From Pseudomonas sp. R76 (GTDB taxonomy: Bacteria > Pseudomonadota > Gammaproteobacteria > Pseudomonadales > Pseudomonadaceae): a stretch of 64,000 nucleotides of DNA. Position numbers and translations under genes: made by a program. Under the pieces are notes generated by a model, which saw only the letters and a list, made by a program, of their open reading frames with translations, was not told the DNA's origin and searched no databases. The stretch lies in assembly GCF_009834565.1 (NCBI RefSeq), contig NZ_CP019428.1:4402001-4466000 (forward strand), read 5' to 3'. This document shows positions 48,736 to 55,592 of this stretch, one piece after another; position 1 is the first letter of the stretch; the number at the start of each line of letters is the position of its first letter.

Positions 48736-49721
48736 AACGCGCGCCTGGCGAGAAAGAGAAAGAACGGTGCGCCGATCAGTGCAGTGACCACACCCGCCGG
48801 GGTTTCCACCGGAAAGGCCACGGCGCGGCTGAGCAAGTCGGCACCCAGCACGATTACCGCGCCCAATGCCGCGCTCAGCGGGATCAGCCAGCGGTAGTCA
48901 TTGCCAAGAAACTGCCGAAGGATGTTCGGTGCGATCAGCCCGACAAACCCGATGGGGCCGACCGCGCAGACACTCGCGCCCACCAGCAGCAGACTGGCGA
49001 TAAACACCTGCAGGCGCAGGCTGGCAATGCCCACGCCCAACGAGCGGGCGGCGTCTTCGCCGAGGTTGATCAGGTTCAGGCGCGGCGCGCACCACAGCGC
49101 CCACAGGCCGCCGATCAAGGTGCACGGCCAGAGCAATTGCACCTGGGCTGCGCCGACATTGGCAAGGGAACCGGCCAGCCAGTTCAGCACGCTTTGGGCC
49201 TGGGCTTCGACCAGAATCACCGTGAGCCGGGTCAGTGCTGCGCACAAGGCGGCGACGGCCACGCCGGCCAATACCAGCCGACCTTGGGCGGTGGTTGGCG
49301 ACCACGCGCCGCCAAGGCTGAACACGGTGACCCAGGCCAATGCGCCACCCACGCAGGTCATCAGCAATGCGCCACCGGCAAACGGTGGCGCGACCAGGCC
49401 GGTCGAGAACAAGGCCAAGCCCAACGCTGCGCCCGCCGTCACGCCAAACAGCGACGGCGATGCCAGGCGGTTGCGGGTAATGCCCTGCATCAATGCCCCG
49501 GCCAAGCCCAGGCAGGCACCGACCAACGCCGCGCACACCGCACGCGGCACCCGCAACTGGGCGACGATATAGGCCATGTAGCCGCCTACGCTGCCCTGGT
49601 GAACCAAGCCATTCCAGGCATCGGTTGCCGTGATAGTGAACGGTGACCAGCTGTACAACGAGAGCCAGAACAACACGGCGCCCAGCAGCACAATACTCGC
49701 CGCCGCAAGACTGCGCCGCAT
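48732..49721 (-). CDS. Iron-chelate ABC transporter permease (FecC-like)
   Basis: A 329-aa permease of the FecCD family: VPRAVCAALVGACLGLAGALMQGITRNRLASPSLFGVTAGAALGL, then VGPIGFVGLIAPNILRQFLGNDYRWLIPLSAALGA. TM count about nine or ten. It starts three bases after the binding protein stop and overlaps the next permease by four bases. Its internal text resembles heterologous partners, not a duplication of its neighbour, consistent with a FecC/FecD pair. Confidence 0.92.
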   Translation of the reverse strand: MRRSLAAASIVLLGAVLFWLSLYSWSPFTITATDAWNGLVHQGSVGGYMAYIVAQLRVPRAVCAALVGACLGLAGALMQGITRNRLASPSLFGVTAGAALGLALFSTGLVAPPFAGGALLMTCVGGALAWVTVFSLGGAWSPTTAQGRLVLAGVAVAALCAALTRLTVILVEAQAQSVLNWLAGSLANVGAAQVQLLWPCTLIGGLWALWCAPRLNLINLGEDAARSLGVGIASLRLQVFIASLLLVGASVCAVGPIGFVGLIAPNILRQFLGNDYRWLIPLSAALGAVIVLGADLLSRAVAFPVETPAGVVTALIGAPFFLFLARRAL

Positions 49722-49723
49722 GC

Positions 49724-50644
49724 TTATTGGCTCAGTACGGCTTTGCCGCCCTTGAGAATGGCCAGGGCATCTTCAGCGATTTGCTCCGAGGCCAATACGC
49801 CACGGTTGCGCGCCCAGCTGTCGCCGTCGACTTCAGCTACGTGGTGGTTGCGCACCGCACCGAGCACCTGCCACAGCGGCTGCTTGCTCCAGGTGTCGAC
49901 GATGCTCGGGCGGCGGTAATGCCCCACCAGCAACCAGCCCGGGTCCAGCGCGAGCAGTTGTTCCAGGCTGACGAATTCGGTGGGCGCGGCCTTGGCACGT
50001 ACCGACGGCACTTTCAAGCCGATGGCTTCGAGCACGCTGCCGGCGTAGGAGTCCGGGCCGTGTACGGAAAAACTGTCTTCGCGCGCGACGCCGAACAGCA
50101 CGCTGGCGCCCGCCGGAATCTGCTTGGCAATCGCCTGCAAGTGTTCGCGGTTCTGCGCGATACGCGCCTCCATCTGCGGGCTTTTGCCCAGGGCCTTGCC
50201 GATCAGCTCCGCGGATTTCAGGCTGCCCTGGTAATCCTCGCCGCGTGACGGCAACAGCAAGGTCGGCGCGATGCTCGACAGGTCGCCGTACAAGGCCTGG
50301 TGGCGATTGAGGTCGGCGACGATCAGGTCCGGCTTGAGCCGGGCGATTTCCTCGATGCTCGGTTGTGAACGCAGGCCCACGGATTTCCACTTGCCGATGG
50401 CCTGGCGTACGCGCGGCAGTACACGGTTGGCGTCGCCATCGTCGGCGGCGCCGACCGGGGTTACGTCCACGGCGGCAAGGCTGTCGAGAAAGGAGAACTC
50501 CAGCACGACCACGCGCTTGGGCGCATCCGGCAAGTGCACCGCATGCTGGCCGTCATTCAGGTCGATAGGCGCAGCGCTTAGTACGCTTGAAGAAAATGCC
50601 AGGAGGCAGGCGGCAAGGGTCGGGATGGAGCGCAGCATTCGCAT
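49724..50644 (-). CDS. Iron-chelate periplasmic binding protein (FecB-like)
   Basis: A 306-aa binding protein of the cobalamin/Fe3+-siderophore (TroA-like) fold. Signal peptide MRMLRSIPTLAACLLAFSSSVLSA, no lipobox. Family text: APKRVVVLEFSFLDSLAAVDVTPVGAADD, SIEEIARLKPDLIVADLNRHQALYGDLSSIAPTLLLPS (start of the PDLI motif region), and LLVGHYRRPSIVDTWSKQPLWQVLGAV. It heads the operon and would deliver the chelate to the FecCD-like channel. The TonB receptor at 50944 is just upstream in the same orientation. Confidence 0.91.
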   Translation of the reverse strand: MRMLRSIPTLAACLLAFSSSVLSAAPIDLNDGQHAVHLPDAPKRVVVLEFSFLDSLAAVDVTPVGAADDGDANRVLPRVRQAIGKWKSVGLRSQPSIEEIARLKPDLIVADLNRHQALYGDLSSIAPTLLLPSRGEDYQGSLKSAELIGKALGKSPQMEARIAQNREHLQAIAKQIPAGASVLFGVAREDSFSVHGPDSYAGSVLEAIGLKVPSVRAKAAPTEFVSLEQLLALDPGWLLVGHYRRPSIVDTWSKQPLWQVLGAVRNHHVAEVDGDSWARNRGVLASEQIAEDALAILKGGKAVLSQ

Positions 50645-50943
50645 GACAAGGACCTCGGCGTTGGAACACCCCGGCTAGACAGGCTGGGGAAAACGGCGGG
50701 TACTATTCCATATCGGGGCGATGCAATCAAAAAACATTCTTATTAACGCTGTGTTCATTTACAGCGGTTGCTGTGGCAAGTAGCTTTCTTGTGGCGAGCG
50801 GGCTTGCCCCGCGTTGGGGTGCGTAGCAGCCCCGATACAGTCACCGGGGTCTTTCAGGGCGCGCTCGATTGCCTGGATTGGGCTGCTGCGCAGCCCAGCG
50901 GGAGCAAGCTCCCTCGCCACAAAAAGCCGATCAACAACAGGCG
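50645..50943. repeat. Intergenic region with GTGGCGAG-type inverted repeat
   Basis: The 299 bases between receptor and binding protein genes hold an inverted pair at about 50788-50925: TTGTGGCGAGCGGGCTTGCC on the left, GGAGCAAGCTCCCTCGCCAC on the right, with a GGGCTGCTGCGCAGCCC palindrome inside. A weak iron-box-like AT stretch (CATTCTTATTAACG) lies at about 50736-50749; I do not call it a Fur box. Confidence 0.7.
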
Positions 50944-53349
50944 CTAGAAATCGACGGTGGCTGAAAGCAGGTAGGTGCGCGGCGTTGACAGGGTCAACCC
51001 CGGTTCGCTGTCATCCGAGGCCCCGGCCGAGCTCCAGTAGCGTTTATCGGCGACGTTCTCGACATTGGCGCGCAGGGTGATGTGCTTGTCGTCGACCTTG
51101 AAGGCGTAGCGTGCGCCGACGTCGATACGGTTCCAGGCGTCGATTTGCTTGACGTTGGACTGATCCAGGTATTGCGAGCTGGAGTAGATACCGCGGCTGG
51201 TCAGGGTCAAGCCTTCCAGCGTCGGCACGTCCCACTCGGCGCCCAGGTTGACGTTGTACTTGGGCGTGGCCGGTGCGCGGTTGCCGTCGTAAGTGCCGTT
51301 GGTGGTATGGGTCAGTTCGCTGTCGATGTACATCACGCCGCCGAGCAGGCGGAAGCCCTTGAGTGGTTCGCCAAACACACTCAGCTCCACCCCGTCGTTC
51401 TGACGTTTGCCATTGGGACCGAACACCCGCGTGGTGGCGTTGGTTTCATAGGCTGGCTGCTTGATACGGAACACGGCGGCGGTGACGGCAAAGGCGCCGG
51501 CGTCATATTTGGCGCCCACTTCGACCTGACGGCTGATAAAGGGCGGGAAGATTTCATCTTCGTTGATCGACGTGGAAGGCGCGATTTTGCCCTGGCTCAA
51601 GCCTTCCATGTAGTTAGCGTACAGCGACAACGTGTCGGTGGCTTTGAAGAGGATGCCGCCCGATGGCGAGATTTTCTCCTCATCGTAGGCGGTGTCGCCT
51701 TTGACGTTGTCGGTCCAGTCATCCACCTTCACCCGCTGCCAGCGCGCGCCAAGGGTCAGCAGCAGGCGGTCGTCGAAGAAACCCAGGGTGTCGGACAGTG
51801 CCACACCGCTGAACTTATTCTCTGTATAGACCCTGGAGTCGAAGCGCGTTGGCCGCGACGGCGTCGGCGTTTGCACCGGGTTGTATAGGTTACTCGGCGC
51901 CGCCGCATAGCGCGCGCCGCCATTTTCAAAGTCCATATAGAAGTAGCTGGCCGCCAGGTTGAGCTCATGGCTGACGGGCCCGGTATGGAACCAGCTGCGC
52001 ACGCCGGCCGTGGCGGTGCGCACGTTTTCGTCGCGGGTGAAATCACGCGGCTGTACGCTGAAGTCCCCGGCGTTGTTGGTGACGGACACCGCGTGGCGCA
52101 GGAAATCGTGATTGCTTTTACGCGCGCCGACACCGCCGTAGAGCATCACGCTGTCACTGAGGTCGAACTCGCCGTTTACGGTGCCGAACGTATCGTTGGT
52201 GCTGGCTTTGCTCCAGGATTGCGCGTAATTGCGGCGCACATCGTTGGCACTCGGCACCCTGGCATTCGGGCCGACTTGGACGCGCTCCTGCGGGGCATCG
52301 GTGTCACGTTCGGTGTGGCCGATATCGGTGGAAAGGCGCACGCGCTCGCCACGAAAATCCAGGCCCAGCACGGCCATCTCGCGATCGACGCTCTGGTGGT
52401 CCCATTCGGTATCGCCGGCCTGCTTCACGCCGTTGAAACGGATGCCGAATTTGTTGTCCTCACCAAAACGCCGGCCCACATCCACCGCCCCACCCGCCTG
52501 GCTGCCGGAGGCCCAAGTGCCGGTAAACGAGTTGATGTCTTTGTCGGAGGCGCGCTTGGGTACAACGTTGATTCCGCCACCGACGCTGCCGCGCGGTGAG
52601 ATGCCATTGATCAACTGGCTCGGGCCTTTGAGGATGTCGACGCGCTCGGCCATTTCCATGTCGATGGTGTACGTCGGCAACACGCCGTACAGGCCGTTGT
52701 AGGCCACATCACTGTTGAACAGGCTGAAGCCGCGAATGGTGAACTGCTCATAACGCCCACCGGCCGGGTTGGTGGCGCGCACGGACGGGTCGCTGGCGAT
52801 CAGGTCGCCAAGGGTGCGTGCCTGCTGGTTCTTCACCGCTTCCTCGGTGTAGGTGGTCATGCTGAACGGCGTCTCCATGAAGTCCCGCGAGCCGAGCAGG
52901 CCTTGCGAACCCCGGCGCGCCACCTGGCCTCCGGCGTAGGTATCGCCGCCCTCGAGCGCGTTGGTGGCGACGATAGACGTCGGCGCCAATTGCAGGCTGC
53001 TGCCTTCCGGCACCGGCACCAGCATGTAGGCCTGATCACCCATCGGCTGCAGTTGCAGACCGGAGCCTTGCAGCAAACGGGCAAAGCCCTCCTCCACCCC
53101 GTATTCACCCGCCAGGCCATTACTGTTGCGACCGCTGACCAGCGCCGGGTCGATCGATAAATTGACACCGCAAAGCCCGGCAAACCGAGTCAATGCCGCG
53201 CTCAGGCTACCGGCCGGCACTTGATAGCTGCGACGGGCACCGTTGTCTTCGGCATAGCTGACGGGGATGAATAAGGGGCTGGCGCTGAGGCTCAGCATCA
53301 GGCTCAGGTTCAGCAACGGGCGCAGGCGCAAGGGTGAGGCGGCGGGCAT
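50944..53349 (-). CDS. TonB-dependent ferric-siderophore receptor with STN signalling domain
   Basis: An 801-aa siderophore receptor. After the signal peptide, residues about 40-110 form a secretin/TonB N-terminal (STN) domain: RRSYQVPAGSLSAALTRFAGLCGVNLSIDPALV and GLAGEYGVEEGFARLLQGSGLQL. The plug reads ETPFSMTTYTEEAVKNQQARTLGDLIASDPSVRATNPAGGRYEQFTIRGF with GPSQLINGISPRGSVGGGINVVPKR. The barrel ends RTYLLSATVDF. STN domains signal to an anti-sigma/ECF sigma pair, but no such genes lie next to it here. ATG 53349. It is the natural outer-membrane partner of the FecBCDE-like transporter downstream. Confidence 0.93.
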   Translation of the reverse strand: MPAASPLRLRPLLNLSLMLSLSASPLFIPVSYAEDNGARRSYQVPAGSLSAALTRFAGLCGVNLSIDPALVSGRNSNGLAGEYGVEEGFARLLQGSGLQLQPMGDQAYMLVPVPEGSSLQLAPTSIVATNALEGGDTYAGGQVARRGSQGLLGSRDFMETPFSMTTYTEEAVKNQQARTLGDLIASDPSVRATNPAGGRYEQFTIRGFSLFNSDVAYNGLYGVLPTYTIDMEMAERVDILKGPSQLINGISPRGSVGGGINVVPKRASDKDINSFTGTWASGSQAGGAVDVGRRFGEDNKFGIRFNGVKQAGDTEWDHQSVDREMAVLGLDFRGERVRLSTDIGHTERDTDAPQERVQVGPNARVPSANDVRRNYAQSWSKASTNDTFGTVNGEFDLSDSVMLYGGVGARKSNHDFLRHAVSVTNNAGDFSVQPRDFTRDENVRTATAGVRSWFHTGPVSHELNLAASYFYMDFENGGARYAAAPSNLYNPVQTPTPSRPTRFDSRVYTENKFSGVALSDTLGFFDDRLLLTLGARWQRVKVDDWTDNVKGDTAYDEEKISPSGGILFKATDTLSLYANYMEGLSQGKIAPSTSINEDEIFPPFISRQVEVGAKYDAGAFAVTAAVFRIKQPAYETNATTRVFGPNGKRQNDGVELSVFGEPLKGFRLLGGVMYIDSELTHTTNGTYDGNRAPATPKYNVNLGAEWDVPTLEGLTLTSRGIYSSSQYLDQSNVKQIDAWNRIDVGARYAFKVDDKHITLRANVENVADKRYWSSAGASDDSEPGLTLSTPRTYLLSATVDF

Positions 53350-53500
53350 GGGCGGAGGCTCTCGATTTAATTCACTTGCCTGGAATGACAGGCGAGGTGA
53401 AAAAAAGGGACAGGCTTCGGCAGTTTTTCAAGCAAAGACGCACGACTGAGCTACGACCATTGATGTTTTTCGAGCCGTGAGATTTTTCGCAGGCATGAAA

Positions 53501-53526
53501 AAGCCCAACCTTTTCAGGTTGGGCTT
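53501..53526 (-). terminator. Rho-independent terminator, original tRNA-Pro terminator
   Basis: AAGCCCAACC (53501-53510) and GGTTGGGCTT (53517-53526) form a ten-pair stem with a six-base loop; on the minus strand it ends in a T-run. It follows the truncated tRNA copy just as a weaker hairpin (about 54741-54766) follows the intact tRNA, so this is probably the ancestral terminator displaced by the island. Confidence 0.75.
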
Positions 53527-53538
53527 GATCAAGAATAG

Positions 53539-53587
53539 GGTCGGGACGGAGTGATTCGAACACTCGATCCCTAGCACCCCATGCTAG
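53539..53587 (-). repeat. 49-bp duplicated 3' end of tRNA-Pro (att site)
   Basis: The 49 bases match the 3' part of tRNA-Pro at 54784-54832 with one mismatch (T at 53568 for C at 54813). It covers the anticodon stem-loop, T arm and acceptor 3' strand, but the base for the final A of CCA is not conserved. The similarity stops abruptly at the anticodon stem. This is the classic mark of integrase-mediated insertion in a tRNA gene. Confidence 0.88.
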
Positions 53588-53804
53588 AGGCTTTATACAT
53601 CTAACTTACTGTTTTATATGGGTAAAATGTATTTTTTAACATGACAAATCATCCGTATTTTTGTGCTTACGCAAACGAAAACACGCGGTCTACAGGGGAG
53701 GTTTTGCGCCCTCTTCTCAGTTAAATATCGAGGTCCTGAATGTGCGTTACAGCTGCGCGCGATGTATAAGGTCAGAATTAACAACCAAGGAAGGCTAGGT
53801 AACA

Positions 53805-53975
53805 GTGCGCGAGAAACTCTTAACGGCTGCGATTTTGCTTACCCTATCCGGCACATCTGTAAAGGCAGATACACCTCACCGGCAGGAATCATCTCATCGC
53901 CATGCTCGATCTCTGGAATGTCGAAATTGGAAAGAAAGCAGGCGAAATCGAACGACTTCGCGATCACTGGCTTAG
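53805..53975 (+). CDS. Possible small secreted protein, probably decayed
   Basis: From GTG 53805 the frame reads a good signal peptide (VREKLLTAAILLTLSGTSVKA), then 35 basic residues (DTPHRQESSHRHARSLE). AAGGAAGG and AGGT lie upstream. It overlaps the start of the next frame by 74 bases, so its C-terminal part may be out-of-frame reading after decay. 56 aa in all. Confidence 0.3.
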   Translation: MREKLLTAAILLTLSGTSVKADTPHRQESSHRHARSLECRNWKESRRNRTTSRSLA

Positions 53976-54366
53976 CCATAAGGCTAAGGACCGTGACTTC
54001 GAATGGTTCGAAGACAAAAAAGATGGCAATAAACGCTGCAAGTGCGCATGGGAATGGCTGGAGAAGAACTCTCCATCGATATTTAAGAGGCCACCTCCTA
54101 TCAGCAACTACAAAGAGCTGCTCATGTACTTCGATGAAGCGGAGCACGGGCCTCATGAGCAGAAAGCTATCATCCAAGGCATCAAGAAGCGATGGAGCCG
54201 CAAGCAGTTCGATGAACGTGCAGCAGACAAAAAGCAGGTTAACGTCATGCTATCTAAAACCACTATCGACCTACTCGATGAGCTGGCAAAAAAGCACAAG
54301 TTAAAACGCGCTCAAGTCTTAGAGCTTCTCATAACGACGGGGAGTCTGAGATTGACGCGCACCTGA
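53902..54366 (+). CDS. Hypothetical protein of the tRNA-Pro micro-island, helical C-terminus
   Basis: A 154-aa soluble, highly charged protein. Residues 1-75 are rich in Lys, Glu and Trp (WNVEIGKKAGEIERLRDHW; FEWFEDKKDG). Residues 110-150 (KQVNVMLSKTTIDLLDELAKKHKLKRAQVLELLIT) have the strand-helix-helix spacing of a ribbon-helix-helix DNA-binding unit. It is the only coherent protein of the island; codon use is AT-richer than that of the host genes. Possibly a regulator or accessory gene of the former mobile element. ATG 53902 is the only early start; no clear ribosome site. Confidence 0.6.
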   Translation: MLDLWNVEIGKKAGEIERLRDHWLSHKAKDRDFEWFEDKKDGNKRCKCAWEWLEKNSPSIFKRPPPISNYKELLMYFDEAEHGPHEQKAIIQGIKKRWSRKQFDERAADKKQVNVMLSKTTIDLLDELAKKHKLKRAQVLELLITTGSLRLTRT

Positions 54367-54782
54367 CAGACTGACTGAAAGCCAGCTAGGCAACCACTTT
54401 TAGGACGAAACAAACCAGACACCCTATCTTTGTCCATATGGCTTTTTTCGATATCCGTCACCCACAGATCGCGGCTCAGACATAGGGCTTAGCAGCTCGG
54501 CACCTGCCACATAGACTGAATGTGCATATGCCTCTGGCAATCCCCCATGACTTGACAGATGCAGCCCTTAGGAGCTCCGGAAAGCCAAGCTGACAGGAGT
54601 TTTCAAGAGACAATAGACTTGCAATCAATCGCAATAATCAGCTGGGAGGCGTATAGCCAACTCGCCAACCGCCAGCCCCCCCCCCATGACACAAGACAAT
54701 CTCAATTCACTACCATAACAGCCAAATCGCAGATATGAAAAAGCCCAGTCGTTTCAGAACCGGGCTAACTCATTGAAAAATA

Positions 54783-54859
54783 TGGTCGGGACGGAGTGAT
54801 TCGAACACTCGACCCCTAGCACCCCATGCTAGTGCGCTACCGGACTGCGCTACGCCCCG
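54783..54859 (-). tRNA. tRNA-Pro(GGG)
   Basis: A complete 77-nt tRNA with encoded CCA. Minus-strand acceptor CGGGGCG pairs with CGTCCCG; the anticodon stem is CTAGC/GCTAG around loop ATGGGGT, anticodon GGG; the T arm is GTCGAGTGTTCGAATCACTC with TTCGAAT. It is the integration target for the adjacent micro-island and lies downstream of the thrS-ihfA operon. Confidence 0.95.
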
Positions 54860-54949
54860 ACTAGGCGTGTTACTGGGTTTGCTTCGCTACGAAGCGATCC
54901 GGAATATACCGCAAGCTTTTGAAATGTGGAAGTATTTTAAAAGCTTGAA

Positions 54950-55306
54950 TCACTTCTTCAAAACCACCAACACATCTTCGAGTTCGGAGATCATCTGGCG
55001 GATCAGTTGCTTGTATTGGGTGGTGTCGTCTTTGGCTTCATCACCGGACATACGCTGGCGCGCGCCACTGATGGTGAACCCCTGGTCGTACAGCAACGCG
55101 CGGATCTGTCGGATCATCAGCACATCCTGGCGCTGATAATACCGACGGTTCCCGGTGCGTTTGACGGGGTTGAGTTGAGGAAACTCCTGCTCCCAATAGC
55201 GCAGCACGTGCGGTTTGACCGCACAGAGCTCGCTGACTTCACCAATGGTGAAGTAGCGTTTGCCTGGGATGACGGGTAGCTCGTCGTTATGACTTGGTTC
55301 CAGCAT
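54950..55306 (-). CDS. MerR-family transcriptional regulator linked to ihfA
   Basis: A 118-aa regulator. The winged HTH is [50 protein letters not shown] (family-typical, residues about 17-66). A helix ([13 protein letters not shown]) and a short coiled coil ([22 protein letters not shown]) follow. There is no metal-binding Cys. ATG 55306 overlaps ihfA by 20 bases. This gene follows ihfA in Pseudomonas generally; its targets are not established. Confidence 0.9.
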   Translation of the reverse strand: MLEPSHNDELPVIPGKRYFTIGEVSELCAVKPHVLRYWEQEFPQLNPVKRTGNRRYYQRQDVLMIRQIRALLYDQGFTISGARQRMSGDEAKDDTTQYKQLIRQMISELEDVLVVLKK

Positions 55307-55589
55307 AAGCCTCAACTCGGGCCTTCAACTTCTGCCCTGGACGAAAGGTGACCACACGGCGAGCCGTGATCGGGATTTCTTCTCCCGTTTTCGGATTGCG
55401 GCCAGGCCGCTGGCGTTTGTCCCGCAGGTCAAAATTGCCGAAACCGGACAATTTGACCTGCTCATTGTCTTCCAGAGCGTGCCTGATTTCTTCAAAAAAC
55501 AGCTCGACCAATTCCTTGGCTTCGCGTTTGTTCAGACCCAGCTCTTCGTACAGACGTTCCGCCATCTCAGCTTTCGTCAAAGCCCCCAT
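55287..55589 (-). CDS. ihfA: Integration host factor subunit alpha
   Basis: A 100-aa DNA-bending protein of the HU/IHF family. [39 protein letters not shown] begins the dimer part; [44 protein letters not shown] has the arm with the intercalating Pro (GRNPKTGE). It pairs with IhfB to bend DNA in promoters and replication. It lies three bases after pheT, in the classic pheST-ihfA order, and overlaps the MerR gene. Confidence 0.97.
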   Translation of the reverse strand: MGALTKAEMAERLYEELGLNKREAKELVELFFEEIRHALEDNEQVKLSGFGNFDLRDKRQRPGRNPKTGEEIPITARRVVTFRPGQKLKARVEAYAGTKS

Positions 55590-55592
55590 ACG

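Larger units (their letters stand above)
53588..54782. mobile_element. tRNA-Pro micro-island (integration remnant)
   Basis: Between the two 49-bp tRNA repeats lies about 1.2 kb of distinctly AT-rich DNA, starting CTTTATACATCTAACTTACTG. It encodes one plausible protein (53902-54366) and a small secreted-type frame (53805-53975). The last 416 bases (54367-54782) show no gene, only a nine-C tract near 54677-54685 and a hairpin before the tRNA. No integrase is present, so the element cannot move by itself now. Confidence 0.75.

Noticed and set aside
50736..50756. Fur box upstream of the FecB-like gene
   Set aside because: CATTCTTATT resembles half of a Fur site, but the matching second half is absent; a computed matrix score would be needed.
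53663..54304. 213-codon plus-strand frame in the micro-island
   Set aside because: It overlaps the more coherent 154-aa frame, has codon use unlike a gene, and lacks motifs.
54677..54685. Nine-C tract as a phase-variation switch
   Set aside because: It is not within or right before any gene, so there is nothing evident to switch.
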